NCBI RefSeq assembly: GCF_014633365.1
Contig: NC_068350.1
Coordinates: 26,706,119 to 26,770,118 of the forward strand
Source: Diospyros lotus
Lineage: Eukaryota; Streptophyta; Magnoliopsida; Ericales; Ebenaceae
Direction of reading: 5' to 3'
Length of the DNA: 64,000 bases
Shown here: positions 22,001 through 34,823 of the stretch, in pieces
Numbering within the stretch: position 1 is the first letter of the stretch
How the letters are laid out: the number at the start of each line of letters is the position of its first letter
Program-made: the position numbers and the translations under genes
Notes under the pieces: model-generated
Database searches by the model: none
What the model was told of the DNA's origin: nothing
Seen by the model: the letters and a program-made list of their open reading frames with translations, nothing else

Positions 22001-22419
22001 AATTGTAACATTTACATGTGGTTTTTTTCACAACTAGACTCAGCCACAACCACTATTTTTTAAAGGATCAGGTGTAACATTTACAAGAGTTTCACAAAAG
22101 ATTTGTGAAATGATCTCTCAAGAGAAAAATATAAAATAATACAATGATTTCAAGCATTTTATTAAACAAAAGAGAGTTATAAGAATATGAATAAATAAAA
22201 CATTTAACTCTCTTATATTTAGTATCTGGTTTAAAAATATCTACATGAAAATATTATCAGATAATTGGCTTGAAGTGAAGGAAGATGAGTATGAAGGACT
22301 AATCACTCAAGTAATGAGTATTAGCCAGAATTGAATTCAACTTTGTTATGTCTGTTAGGATTGACTTGATATTATTCGAACAACATCTTAGGCAAAGGCT
22401 TGCTTAACAACAACGACAA
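19095..22419. other. AT-rich intergenic DNA, no gene seen
   Basis: Apart from the 82-bp duplication, this stretch is AT-rich with many short open frames on both strands and none with a recognisable motif. It recurs at 37133-40457 in the duplicate. Confidence 0.5.
19371..19539. repeat. 82-bp tandem duplication (two units)
   Basis: Two units starting ATCTTTTAATTTGTTCTTAA at 19371 and 19453. They are near-identical and differ mainly in the length of an A run. The duplicate copy is at 37409-37577. Confidence 0.9.
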
Positions 22420-22998
22420 TGTGAGAACCCCATCTTGGATACCCTGGAAGCTAGGAAAGCTAAGTTGGAGTCTTAGGTAGAGGAAAGCAAATAAAGGATC
22501 ACAACAACAATATGGCCACACAGGCAACTAGTTGGCATAGAGGAAGCATGGTGCACATATACATACAAACTGGCCCAAAAAGGAGTAGAGGTAGCAAAGT
22601 AGGGCATAACCCCCTACCAACACAAAAACATATATAGACGCATCACAAGGGGTGGAACAGACACCTTTTAGCACCAAAGATTAACAAAACTCCCACAGAA
22701 CACGTCGACTAGGATGCCGCTATACACACATATCTACTTGCTAGGTCAGACATTGCTAAACTCGCCCTCAACCTTCGCCTTTTCCTTACCTGGAATGATG
22801 TGAAGCAAGAGTGAGTTACAAGACTTAGTAAGCATAATGAATTAAAAGGGATACAAGGCTAGGGATAAACATCACCCACACATCACATGCAACCCATGCC
22901 ATGAAGCTTCACAACATACACTCACCAGCAACGCATCAATGCACATATAACGACTCGTGGAGCCTACATAAGGCACACATATTAGCACCCAAGGTTCC
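22420..22998. mobile_element. Fragment of an older LTR (probably chromovirus) hosting the Tat element
   Basis: Begins TGTGAGAACCCC after AT-rich DNA, and contains AATGATGTGAAGCAAGAGTG and AAAGGGATACAAGGC stretches of the kind common in plant Del/Tekay LTRs. It is interrupted at 22999 by the Tat-type LTR. Its continuation should lie on the other side of that element, at 54543 onward, where a chromovirus pol relic also occurs (60119-60780). The assignment is an inference. Confidence 0.4.
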
Positions 22999-23700
22999 TG
23001 TTGTTGCTAAAATACAACAATTAAAAACTTTTATGAGTGGAGCATGCGTAAATGTCGTTGACCCTGAGATTGGAACAAAGAACAATTCTGCAGCCAGCTT
23101 CTGAAAGAACCTTACGAAATGATCTTCCGAAGCTTAGAATATATGATGTCTTCCGAAGAGTAGGGTGGTCCTTCCAAAGTGTAGAGATGGCGAGCTTCCG
23201 AAGAATATGATGAGGGCTTCTGAAGGTGTTCTGACGGGCTGCGAATGCTTTTAAAGGTCTTTCGAAAAGATTGCTGCCCAAAGATGGTTGCTGAGGTTAT
23301 ATTCCGAAGGTAATCTTCTGTAAGAGAATGGTTAGAAGGCTTGTGGGACTTTTCCCACGAAGACCCTTCGAAGCTTAAGTCAGTATGGAAGGGACACTTA
23401 AGTTAGGAAAGGAAACTAAGATCTTCGGAAGGTAAGTAGTTAGAGAAAATACCAGTGTTCAAAAAGATGATCCCCTTGTGAGTAATAAGCTTGGCCTTAT
23501 ATAGAGATCAACAATCGACCGTACATGATAGTTCGGAAGATATCTTTCGAAGAAATCTTCCGAACTTCTCAAAATCGGTTCTTCTGAAGCTATTCCTTCT
23601 GAAGCTCAATCCATTCTTCCGAAGAATGCTTCCATAGACGGCTTCCGAAGCTTAATCTGATTTGCTTCATGCACTCCCTTCCGATTATTGGGGCACCACA
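22999..23700 (-). repeat. 3' LTR (family A), copy 1
   Basis: 702 bp, TGTTGTTGCT ... GGGGCACCACA. In sense it has a TATA box (23496-23504) and the hairpin module (23341-23360). It is sprinkled with the palindromic motif CTTCCGAAG and variants, which continue beyond the LTR to about 24160. Confidence 0.9.
23331..23390 (-). promoter_or_regulatory. Conserved LTR hairpin module, family A
   Basis: Plus strand GGTTAGAAGGC, then TTGTGGG (loop ACTTTT) CCCACGA at 23341-23360, then AGACCCTTCGAAGCTTAAGT and CAGT. About 140 bp downstream in sense of the TATA box at 23496-23504. The same sequence occurs at 41379-41428 and near 54190-54240. Confidence 0.6.
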
Positions 23701-24220
23701 ATTATCCACACTCTTTATTTTGTTTCTACATAATTAAGAGTATTTTCTACATGGACCGCACCAAGAATCGCGTACTGTATTTCTGAAGCGCTGCTTCGGA
23801 AGATTTCTTCCGAAAAAGGTCGATTGGGCTTCCGCCAGCTGGTTATAAATAGGCTCCATCGCTTCGGGACTTCGACACGGTTACGCCATTTCAAAGGGTC
23901 TTCTTGCAAACTCTCACATTTCCTTTCGAAGAGTAGTCACTGCACATCGTTCCAAAGGCCTTGCTTCCGAACAAACCCATCCGCTAGGTAACCATTGCGC
24001 ACTCGTCCCGTAGTTTAAAAACTTTCGAAGCTATCCCAGGTCTAGCGTTTATCTTCCGAAGCTTTGGACCTTCCGAAGCAACCCACTTTCGAAGCAAAAG
24101 AATCATAACCCTTCCGAAGCAACCCACTTCCGAAGCGCCCCTTCCAAAGCAAATACTAATCTTCCGTATGGCCTTCTTTTTCCATCCCTTTTTTCGATTC
24201 TGACTCTTCCCCTTCTTACT

Positions 24221-26851
24221 ATGGCTAGTGGAAAAATTTATTATCATGATGTCGATTCCCATGGGATCGAGCACTTCTTTTTGAAGGGTAAATGCTCTCG
24301 TATGAACGAAAATGACGTGGCCCTTATCCATCAAAATTATAATATCCCTAGGGAGTATTGCACTCGGCTTCCTCGCCTTGAGGAAAACTGCGCGGTGGAC
24401 GTAGAAGCGGGGTGGATGAGTGTCCACGAGGCTAGCTTTCGCTTAGGTTTTCATCTTCCTCTCCATAATTTTGGTCTTAAGTTTCTTTGTCTTAGTGGGC
24501 TTGCACCCGGCCAACTGCATCCCAACGGCTGGGCCTAGTTAGTTGGTTTCTTCGTTATCTGTCGTGAGAAAGATATAGACCCTACCATCGACTTCCTCTA
24601 TTGCCTCTTCCTCCTACGCCTAGTCAAGGAGTGCTTTCACGTGTACACCCTATAGCGGATCCGAGGTGATCCTCTTTTTTCTGAGTCCCCTCATCGAGAA
24701 GCTTTATTCGATACTCAGTGGTTCTTGATCCAACCTTCGAACGGGGTGTGGAATGCTCCTTGCAAATGGCGCACCGATCCTGAGAGAGTAGGAAAACCTA
24801 TATTAAGTGTGCCCCTTTCTGAGCTTAGGGAGAGACATGAGGACAGCCGTTACATTATTACTCGAGGTGGTCCTAAGCATCTCCTTGGCCTCTTGACTGT
24901 GGACAGATTAATTAGGGTGGGTTGGATTCCAGAGTGTGGCGAACCATCTCGTCGCAGGGTGCCTAGGGCCCTACGCTCAAACACCCCAATTAATCCGCCA
25001 CCTATTGCCACAGCGGGAGGGGGGGCGTTCCTCTCCAGGAGAAACCTTCTCCTGAGGGTGCGGACCCCCTAGCTACTTTGCTATTATTCCTTATTTTAAG
25101 CTTTGTCTTCGAGTCATTTTAGGGTTTCTGACCATACCGTGTCTTTTTCTTGCAGCCATGCATCACTTGATGAGATCTGCTAACTAATAGGTCGCCCTTA
25201 GGGCTACTCAGGCTGAAGTGCCTCCATCATTCAATCCTCAAGATGGGACCCTTGTCCCTGACACTCACATCGCCGAACAAAGCGAAGGGGTAGGGCAGAC
25301 CTGGGCTCCCCAGCGCCACCGGCATCGAAGGAGGAAGAGGAGCCGCCGTCAAGAAGCAGAGGCAGGTCTTGCAATGTTTCAGCTTGCTGATGACCCTCCA
25401 GCCCACGATTCGCCAGTAGAGCCCACTCCTGGCATTCTTACCTTTTCTCCGCTCGAGATGGATGTATCTACGGCCATGAGCGGGGCTCTTCACCATAGGC
25501 ATGAGCCGGCCAGGGATGGAGTGGGTCCCGAGGGCGAGGTTACTTCTCGATTCGACCAGGCCGCCGTCGATGCAGTTCATGCAAGCGGTCAAGGTTTGTA
25601 TCGTCGTGCCGTGATCAATCCCTAGCGTGGTGATCGTCGAACCTTACACATGGAGAAGGGGTCAGCATCCAGAGGATTGGCCCCAATCTTCCTTGCACTA
25701 CCTGACCCTCACCAAGGGGCGATATAGTTGGATGCCAATTATTGGGTTCGCGGGGAGCGACTCGACATGCAACCTGGGGTTTTGGATACAGATACTATTG
25801 ACATGCCCGATGTTGGGGCCCGCCTTCTCTATTCTTCCATCCTTTCTCGTTATGAAAATCGATACTTTCGCAATTCTCCGCAGGATATGGACGAGTTTGA
25901 ACGTTATCTCGCGATTGTATGCTTCCTTACCTTTTCGTATTTGTCCTTTTGATTTATCTTTTTATACACTTTTTTATTATCCTCTCATGCCCTTTCTCGT
26001 AGGGTGCTCAGGGCACCGTGGTGACCAATGCTATGAACCGTGCTCGACTGGCTCGCCAGGAGGCACACATTTACGACTTGACACAGAAGTCCTTCTAGTG
26101 GAAAGAGGACGAACAGGTCCTTAACATGACAATCCGCCATTTGGAGTAAGATAAAAGCAGCCTTGAAGCCCGACTCCATGACCACTCTATAAGTTGCAAG
26201 GCAACTGAAGATAATGCTCGTAAATGGGAAGAGGCTCTAGAGGCTCGCAACCAGGCATATGAAGAGAAGTTATCCTTTCTGGAGGAGGCCTAAGGGGAGG
26301 TGTCCCGTTTGAAAGGGGACTCGGCCGGCGCAGAGGAACGGGCTGCCCATGTTCGAGTAGAGATGGAAAGAATGCGCGAGAATAGGCAACGGGAGATTGA
26401 CGAAGTGATGAGGGATGCCGTGTGAAGTAGTACCGTCTTTCAAGGGATTGCTTTCGTCACAAGGATAGTTACGCCAGCTGCTTTTCGAAGTTTGGCTTTT
26501 ATCTCTATCGCAACTTCATTGAGACCAGGCGCCTGGGGGATTCCTTCTCGGAGGCAACTTTTGACAATGCCATGTCCGCTGGCACCCCTCCCGACTGGAG
26601 GAAGTATGAGCCGGACGATTTGGGACCTGAAGAATGTGTAAGACATGCGCTAGAGGATGACCTCAGCAACTTGCAGGGTCCATGGAGTCCTTACGTTTTG
26701 GAGTTCGAGGAGGGTGAAGTAGGTGCTAGTTCGTTTAACACGCCCAAATGATTGAGAGAGAGTTGGGAATGGACATTGCTACTGATGCTTCCCACATTTG
26801 CCTTCCGGAGAGGGTTCGGGCCATGCGGATCACCCTTCAGCCGAAGATTAG
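24221..26851 (+). pseudogene. Antisense ORF of the Tat element (gypsy-type transposon domain), copy 1
   Basis: See the entry at 42259-44889 for the analysis. This copy carries extra indels near the contig end (a 2-bp insertion around 26422, single-base losses around 26742 and 26790) that break the C-terminal frame. They are absent from copy 2 and are therefore probably sequencing errors. Confidence 0.65.
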
Positions 26852-27329
26852 TGTAGGCCTTGTAATGAATGCTAGCTTTATCTCAATGCGTTCTTCTTAG
26901 AATCTCTGACTCCCTACTTTTGGCCGTTGCACCTTATTTTCTCAGTTTTGGGTGAACGTAAACCTTGGCAGTCGTTTTAACATGTCGCCTGTACTTGTCT
27001 TATTTTCAACATTATATAATCCGATTATGCTATTTTCATTCGCTTGTTGGTTACATGGCTCGCACATTCACACTTTTTTCAAGCTTCGATTGGAAATTTA
27101 GTTCGTTTTGTTTTCAAGGCCTTTCGACTCCAGGAGATCCGGGATAGGCTTCGCTCCTCTGTCATGCTTATGAAACTCCTGCAACAGTCATCGAGCTTTT
27201 AGCTTTTATGCAGACTTGGGGTTGTCAAGCTTTCGCGACTATTTCTCAGAGGGGCCTTTGTTTACGATATGGAGGCTGGATTGGTCTAAGGGTCCCATGC
27301 GGGATTCACTTCGGGCGTTTGATTTTGCT

Positions 27330-28060
27330 AGAAGACCTAGGTGTCAGATCGTTCGAGGAGTCGAGGAGTCAGGTCTAGCTTAGGAGCGTAGCACCAGGCT
27401 TGCCGAGTGATCTAGGTGAGTCTACGGGCATAGGCATCGAAGCATCTGATGATCCCAAGTGATCTACCATCCCAGGTGTTAAGTTTTGGCTATATGGTTA
27501 AGCTTTTTAGGGGTAGCCTCTGGTCTTTTACCCGTATGACCATCGCTTCGTGATCTTGTATGCTTTCAGGGGGCTAGGTTTAGCTAGTGGTTGGTTAGGG
27601 ATTCTTTCCAGGTGACCGAGTTTTGCCGGGAGACCTAGGCGCCAGATCGTCTGAGGAGTCGGGTCTAGCTTAGGAGCGTAGCACCGGACTCAATCGAGTG
27701 ATCTAGGTGAGTCTGCGAGCATTGACATCGGCCTCTGTTGATCCCGACCCGTCCTGGGGTCACAGGCGCCACATTATTATCAGACGACTTGGGTTTTGCA
27801 CGGTGTGGGTGTCCTTTATCTTACCTTACAATCGTCTTACTATCTTCCTCCCCCTGCGAGAGTCAGCCTACCTTCGGCGTATCTAGGGCTAATAACCAAT
27901 CTAGTTTGGGGTTCCTTGTAGGTGTCCAAACTTTACCGGGAGACCTAGGAGCCAGATCGTCTAAGGAGTCGGGTCTAGCTTAGGAGCATAGCATCGGACT
28001 CAGTTGAGTGATCTAGGTGAGTCTGCTGGTATAAGCGTTGGATCATCTGAGGATCCCGAC
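27330..28060. repeat. Three ~130-bp diverged repeats at ~300-bp spacing, Tat 3' UTR
   Basis: Units starting near 27337, 27628 and 27938 share AGACCTAGG.GCCAGATCGT, GGGTCTAGCTTAGGAGC and GAGTGATCTAGGTGAGTCTG. Repeats in the region between integrase and the 3' LTR are a known habit of Tat/Ogre-type elements. Copy 2 equivalents lie at about 45370-46095. Confidence 0.8.
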
Positions 28061-28298
28061 TTGGCATATGGTCATGTGCGCCTGATTTCCCCGAGTTATC
28101 TTGACCTCGTTAGGGACCTTTGCCGGGGCATCGTACCTGTATCATTTTTAACCATACATTCAAATGTTTAAGACACAGGAGATCTTACGTGGTTCGGCTT
28201 ATAGTTAGATCTCCGTGGTTCGGCTTATAGTTTTGCCTACTCCACGGGAATACATGGGGGTATTCTTTTATTTATGGGGGAATTGTTACATAAGAAAA

Positions 28299-28900
28299 TT
28301 AAAAAGAACTTCGATTTTCAGGGGAGCCAAGTAGCGCCTCTTGTAACGAACGCATCTCCATGTCTTCAGCTTCGAATCCTCTATTGCTAGTCTCAATTGT
28401 CTGGGCAGTAAAGTATCTCTTGAGGTGCATGGTATTCCAGGTCTTGCTCACCATCTCTCCTTGTAACGTCTGCAGCACACAAGTGTTGGGTCCCAGCATT
28501 TTTTGTATCTTGTATGGCCCTTCCCAATTCGGTTTGAGCTTTCCTTCTTCCCGGTAGGCAGTTGTAATCACCGCTTTCCTGAGCACCAAATCTCCTTCTT
28601 GGAACATTCGAGGTCAGACTTTTGCATTATAATAGCTGGTGATTCTTCTCTGGTATGCTACCAACTGCACAATTGCCTTCTCTCTCAACTCATCTATCAG
28701 GTCCAGGTTTTCCCTTAAACTGTCTGGATTTCTCTCTTCATTGAAGGCCATAACTCGAGGCGAGGCGAGGTTTGTTTCCACTGGAATAAGGAATCTTCCC
28801 CATATACCAAGCTAAAGGGAGTCTCCCTCGTAGATATGCGACTGGTGGTGCGATAAGCCCACAAAATGTTAAGGAGTTCATCGGCCCATCTGCCTTTAGC
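28299..28900 (-). pseudogene. Integrase C-terminal part of Tat pol, truncated by gap
   Basis: Contains the GPY/F-type motif (NWEGPYKIQ) and the WAYRTT segment upstream. It is identical in content to 46333-46935 and stops at the N run. Confidence 0.85.
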
Positions 28901-29000
28901 NNNNNNNNNNNNNNNNNNNNNNNNNNNNNNNNNNNNNNNNNNNNNNNNNNNNNNNNNNNNNNNNNNNNNNNNNNNNNNNNNNNNNNNNNNNNNNNNNNNN
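28901..29000. other. Assembly gap, 100 N
   Basis: Exactly 100 Ns, the usual placeholder for a scaffold join of unknown size. The sequences on both sides belong to the same 17.9-kb duplicated segment. Confidence 1.
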
Positions 29001-29081
29001 CCGAAGCCAAACTCGCTGAAATCCAAACATCAATACATGCGTTTTTGAATTTGTAAGTAATTGCTAGGATTAGGAAACGAA

Positions 29082-30532
29082 CTCCACGCCCCCAATTTGA
29101 ATGTTCACTTTCTCTCCCCCTTTGACGATGAACTCGGAAGCCGGTTTCGGCGGACCGTTCCGCAGATCATTGAGGCCGACTCAATCCACCATATTTGACC
29201 GGAATGTCCTCTGGCCCTGATAAACCTGTTCGCAGAGCAAAACCCAGTTCAATCAACTCAACCATATGACCAACTGATGAAGAAAAAACAAATTTCCACA
29301 AGGGAAAATAAAAGCATCGATGGATGATAAGAATTGGAATTACAAAGAATAAAATTAATGTATCTATGTTCAGTATTGGATTAAGCAAGAAAGAAATAGG
29401 TGTGAAAGATGCACCCGCCTGTAGAGGGTCTCTGCCACATTCCCTTCCTTTGATATCACAAATTTGCTCTTAGTTCTCTGGGTCAGGAGCGGACTGAACA
29501 CTGAATACAGCAGACTGAAGTACCAGGGCACATTGATGAATATCTGCAACCGAATATATCAAAACACAAAAATCCTACATTTCAAATTCTACCCTTTGAA
29601 ATAGTTGGATTTTCAAAATGTCATTTTATATCTGGGTCGTCAAATTTATGACAAAATGATCGATGACCATATCCAAAGACGAACAAGATGATAAAGACGA
29701 AAAAATGGAAGAACAAACACAAAGAAACAATTAATGTTTCTTTGAACATAGAAACAGAATGAAATGCTTCACCTTACGAGCAACCATTTCAGGGTAATTA
29801 TCCTGGAAGAGGGAGAGGATGTGATTGGAGGCGACTCTGAGCTCTCTCTTGGGCATGTCTTTGAGATCGGTGACTTGAATAATGGAGTTAACCCGCCAGG
29901 TTTGAAATGCAGAAGCTTGATCCCCCTCTCGAGCACCTGAACTCTCCATCTCAGAAACCTGTGGAGCTTCTCGTCGTCTCCAAACACTCTCTCGAACAGA
30001 TCCTTGTCTCTAAAAACCGGTAATCGTTGTAGCAAACGGGGTGGCCTTCTCGGTCGAAGCCGTGCATATAAGCCACCACCCCTTCGAGCTCCTTGAAGCC
30101 CAGGTCCTGATCGAGAATGGCGTCGGCCTCGAACTCCCTGCGCCAAGAGAGGCAGTTGAGGAGCATGTGGAGTGGTGTCGGAGACCCGGAAGTCTCTGGC
30201 GCGGAGGAACTTGAGGAGAACGACGTCGGCGCGGTCGTTTCCGAAGGCTAGAAGGGGGATGCCCCACATGGAGACGTCGGGGGGAGCGGTGGGCCGCTGT
30301 AGCCGTGAGCTTGTCTTTGAGCTGCTTCAGGGCCTTGCGCTCGGAGGACTTGAGGTGGGAGACAAAGTAGGAGTCTTCCCGGAAGGAGGGAGAGCGGAGG
30401 GCGGCAGCCTCCATTAGAGAGGAGACGAAGCTGCTTTTCTTGAAAGGGGAGGGAGGGCGGTTGCTTTGCGTGGTGGTCTTGCAGCTGTAGAGTCTGCTTA
30501 ATGGAGATCATGGGCGACGATGCCTCCTCCAT
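29082..30532 (-). pseudogene. Duplicate patellin, frameshifted and lacking exon 4
   Basis: Corresponds to exons 1-3 of the gene at 10626-12550: exon 1 at 29773-30532, exon 2 at 29419-29543, exon 3 at 29082-29225. Exon 1 has five single-base indels relative to copy 1, exon 3 has two inserted bases, and the exon 3 splice donor has lost a base. Exon 4 is absent because the contig starts inside intron 3. All changes are 1-bp indels, mostly in short homopolymers at a contig end, so they are more likely assembly errors than a true pseudogene. Confidence 0.85.
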
Positions 30533-31479
30533 TGATGGATAGTAGATGCAGGAGATAGGTTGCTTGAAGAAGCCTGGTTGCAGGAGAGAGGAGAAAAGGA
30601 CAACGAGAGAGAGAGAGAGAGAGAGAGAGATGTAATTGTGTTAGAGAGAGAGGGAGAGAGAGGTGACGTGCATGATTGGAGGGGTGAGTTTGAATGTTAA
30701 ATGAAATTTCAAATCAAAAGCAAAGCAGGCTTCTTCAAAGAGGACGGACAGACAGAAGGTTGCATCGATCAGAGAGAGAGAGAGAGAGTAAAGTGGGGGA
30801 TGAAGTATTTTGAAAACCCACTCGTTCGGTGCTTTAAAACAAAATTAAAAATATGAAAATGTTATTTTTAACACAAAAATAGTGATATTTTAGGTTAGAT
30901 TAAACATTGATTATTATGGGTTAATACTCTCAGTTCAAATAATAATAATAATAATAATATATAAAGTTCAAAAAGTGGGATTATTGGTAAAGAAATCCAG
31001 GCCAGCCAGCCAGCCCTCTTCCCCAAGCACACTCGTCCCGGCATTTTCATTTTCATTTTCATTTTGCTCTGTGTGACTGTATTTATTGGGAGGGTTCAAA
31101 ATTGTAGCATCCAATGGAATAGAATTTGATGGAAAAAAGGTAATTAAGTTAGTAATGGAATAGATAAAATTAAATGGAATTATTCTTCTTTAATTTATTT
31201 TAAATGTGTTTTTTTATTACTTTTTAAATTAAAAAATATATAATTAAAATAATATTTTATTTTTGGAGCTATCTCATGTTTCTCACCTTTAAGATTCTAA
31301 AAGTTTAACTTATCTTATTTATAAGATACCTCGACCCATGATGCCAAAAAAAAATGGTGGATTCAGTGGTGCATTGCATTGCAGTGGGGTTAAGATTACG
31401 ACCTCACCTCTATTCCAGTGTCTATTGCTCAAATCAAATATTCTCTAATGAGAAAGGGATCCGAAAGGGATCCTATGTT

Positions 31480-34400
31480 TAGACATGGCCAAAATTGAAT
31501 CGGACCGGCGGTTCGAACCAGAACCGGACCGGCCGGAACCGGAACCGGAACCGGTCGAACCGGAACGGAACCGGGACCGGAACCGCCGGACCGGAGGAAC
31601 CGGCGAAATTCGGTCCGGTTCCGGTTCAAGGTTCCGGCGGGAGAACCGGAACCGCCGGTTCCGCGGAACGGACCGTTGGCCCCCCCCCCCCCCCCCCCCC
31701 CCCCCTCCCCCTCCCCCAACGGTCCAAATTGGACCGTTGGCCCCCCCTCCCCCCTGTTCCCCCCCCCCCCCCCCCCCCCGTGCTCCCCCCTCCCCCAACG
31801 GTCCAAATTGGACCGTTGGCCCCCCCTCCCCCCTGTTCCCCCCCCGTGCTCCCCCCCTCCCCCAACGGTCCAAATTGGACCGTTGCCCCCCCCCCCAACG
31901 GTCCAAAATTGGACCGTTGGCTGCCACCCCCCAAGCCAATTTTATTAATTTTTTTTTTAATTTTATAATTCCTATCTATATATACCCCTCCCTCCCCCAC
32001 TCATTTTTCACACTTTCTCTCTCTCTCTCTCTCAAGTCTCAAGCTATTATTCTCTCAATTTTGTCTCTCATTTAATATTTCAATTTCAATTTCTTCAATC
32101 TTCTCATTTTGTTATTTATCAATTTATTCAATTATATTGTTAATTATTTATTACTTGTTACTATATTATTTTATCATTATTATATTTTTTTATTATCATA
32201 CTTTTTTCAAAAAAATGGCAAGTGAAGGTAGAAATTTTGAAAATGTTGAAAATGTTGAGTTTGAAGCTCAAAATTTTCAAACACAAGAGAGTGAAACTCA
32301 ACAAAAGGGAGGTGGAAAAATTTCTACTTCTGATATTTTTAATATTCATTTCAAGAAAACACCAAAAGGAGATGGTAAATTTGATGTATCTTGTAATTAT
32401 TGTAATCAGGTATACAAATTCAAGCAAGGAGGTGGATATGGTACTTTCACCCGACATTTGCAAACAAAGCACCCGCTCAAGGTTGGATTGAGCCATGATC
32501 AAACACAAATATCCGGGTTTGCTACCTCTTCAAACTCTCCTCAATTATTTCATTATAATGAAGCTAATTGTAGGTCTGGTTTAGTTGAAATGGTAGCAAT
32601 TGATCATTTATCTTTTAGTTTTGGTGAAAAATTAGGTTTTACTCGATTTTGTCAAAACTTTGTTAATCCTAGTTTTAAATCAATTCCTAGAAATACTTTG
32701 AAAAGGAATTTGTTAAAATTGTTTAAAAACTCAAAAATTGAATTGATAACATATTTTCAAAACAATAATATTAATGTTTCTATTTGTAGTGATATTTGGA
32801 GTGATCATTGGCAAACTCATTCATATATGGGTATTACTTGTCATTGGGTTGATGAAAATTATGTTTTACAAAAAAGAATTCTTGCGTATCGATGTTTTGA
32901 TGAAAGTCATAATGCTGAAAATATTTGTAGATTAATTCAACAAATTTTACAAGAATATAGATTAGTTAATAGAATTTTTTCAATTTCTTTTGATAATGCA
33001 TCGGCTAATACTGCTTCTATTAATGAATTGAAAAGAATTTGCCAACCAAATTTTGGTGGAAGATTTTTTCATGTTAGATGTGCATGCCATGTTTTAAATT
33101 TATGTGTTCAAGATGGTATTAAGTCACTTAATTCTTATTTAGATCCAATTAGAAATGTTATTTCTTATATTTGGGTACACCCTCGAACTGCAAAAGCATG
33201 GGCACATTTTTGCACCTCCAATGGTCAAATCCCAAAACGTTTTTCAAAAGATGTCCCTACTCGTTGGAACTCAACTTTTAAATTACTTAATCAATCTTTT
33301 GAATATAAAGATTTATTGTGTTCTTTTGCAGCAAATTATATTCCACAATATCCTATTTTTCTAACTATGTGGAATGTTTGTAGTTCAATTTTGAATATTT
33401 TACGAATTTTTAATGATGCTACTCATACACTTAGTAGTGTTTATAAACCAACTTCACATCAATTTTTAATAGAAGCAATGAATGTGGCCGGTGTATTAAT
33501 GGAAGGAATTAATGTTGAAGAAATTTGTCATGCTGTTTTAGAAATGAGAGAAAAATGGTTACGTTATTATCAATTTATTCCTGAAATTTTTTTTGTTACT
33601 ATGGTATTTGATCCTAGGTGTAAATTTGATGGTTTAATTGAGTGTTTGTCTAACTATTATTCGTTGTTAGGATTAGAAAATAATGAAGAAATTGATGTGA
33701 ATATTATAATTTCTAAGGTTAGAACTTTATGCAATCAATTATATGAAGCATATGTTATTGCTCCTAGTAGTGAAGAATCATTTCCATCCATGGCTCCGCA
33801 TTCCTCTTCCTCCCAACCAATGAAATGGGGTCATAAATTTTTAGATCAAAGGAGGAAAAAAACCTAGATCGAGCTCACATTCGGAGCTCGAAACTTATCT
33901 AACCACAGTTTTTGAGTTTGGTGATGATACAGGTTTAAATTTTGAAATTTTGGAGTGGTGGAAAAGGCACAAGGAGACATTTCCAACTCTTGCAATTATT
34001 GCAAGTCAACTTCTTGCAGTTCCAGCTTCAACTGTAGCGGTTGAACAAACATTCAGTAGTGGAGGCAACATTTTGGATGAAAGAAGATCAAGATTGGCTC
34101 CAGAATCATTGGAAGCTCAAGTTTGCCTTGATGATTGGGAAAGAGCTAACATGCGACGTCAAGAAGAACTTATCCATTCATCATCATCTGACGAATGGGT
34201 TAATGATGGTTCAACAACGGCGACTTCCGACTCCAATGAAGATGCGTAGGATCCAAGTCCATATTTTATTTTTTTTCACATTTGTAAAAATTAATTACTT
34301 GTATTACATTTTTGTTGTAATTATTTTTTAATGAAATTAAGTCTAATTCTATTTTTTATTTTTTATTTTTCACATTTGTAAAAATTAATTACTTGTATTA

Positions 34401-34823
34401 CATACTTGTTTAGTTGTTTTAATTATTTTTAATGAAATTATTACTTATATTTCTTCAATTTTTAGTAGTGTTTTTTTATTAAAAATATGGTTGAGAATAT
34501 TTATATTTACAATTACATTTAACAATTAAAAATCGAAACCAAACCGAACCGAACAACGGAACAAGGACCAAAATTGAATACAACAATATTTAAAAAAAAT
34601 TAAAAAAATTCGGTTTGAACCGGAACCGGAACCGTTGACCGAACCGGCTCAAACCGTTGACCGAACCGGTCCAAAACGTTGACCGAACCGGCACGAACCG
34701 GAACCGGAATCGAACCGTCCCAAACCGCCCTTGGGCGGTTCGGTTCAGGTTCAAAGATTTCTTGAACCGGAACCGGCGGTTCATGAACCGGAACCGGCGG
34801 TTCATGAACCGTGGCCATGTCTA
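31480..34823 (+). mobile_element. hAT transposon, copy 2 (artefactual duplicate)
   Basis: Same TIRs and flanking duplication (CCTATGTT at 31472-31479). Differs from copy 1 in poly-C lengths, some ACCGG repeats and an 11-bp duplication of GAAAGGGATCC just outside the 5' end. Confidence 0.9.
32215..34249 (+). pseudogene. hAT transposase, copy 2, single A insertion
   Basis: Identical to 14178-16211 except for an A7 instead of A6 run near 33855-33862. This shifts the frame into an immediate TAG and separates the dimerisation domain (33950-34249). A lone homopolymer indel in an otherwise identical gene points to sequencing error. Confidence 0.9.

Larger units (their letters stand above)
22999..28900 (-). 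mobile_element. 3' part of Tat-type Ty3/gypsy element, copy 1, cut by the assembly gap
   Basis: Same sequence as 41037-46935: the 3' LTR (22999-23700), antisense ORF (24221-26851), 3' UTR repeats (27330-28060) and integrase C-terminus (28299-28900). The rest of pol is missing only because the contig ends at 28900. Indels relative to the second copy increase toward 28900. Confidence 0.9.

Noticed and set aside
22999..24160. CTTCCGAAG motifs tested for 21-bp phasing
   Set aside because: Steps of about 21-26 bp were seen between several copies, but they are irregular, so no phasing claim is made.
29001..34823. Second patellin gene and second hAT as true paralogues
   Set aside because: The copies abut an N gap on both sides and differ mostly by homopolymer indels, so assembly overlap is far more likely.
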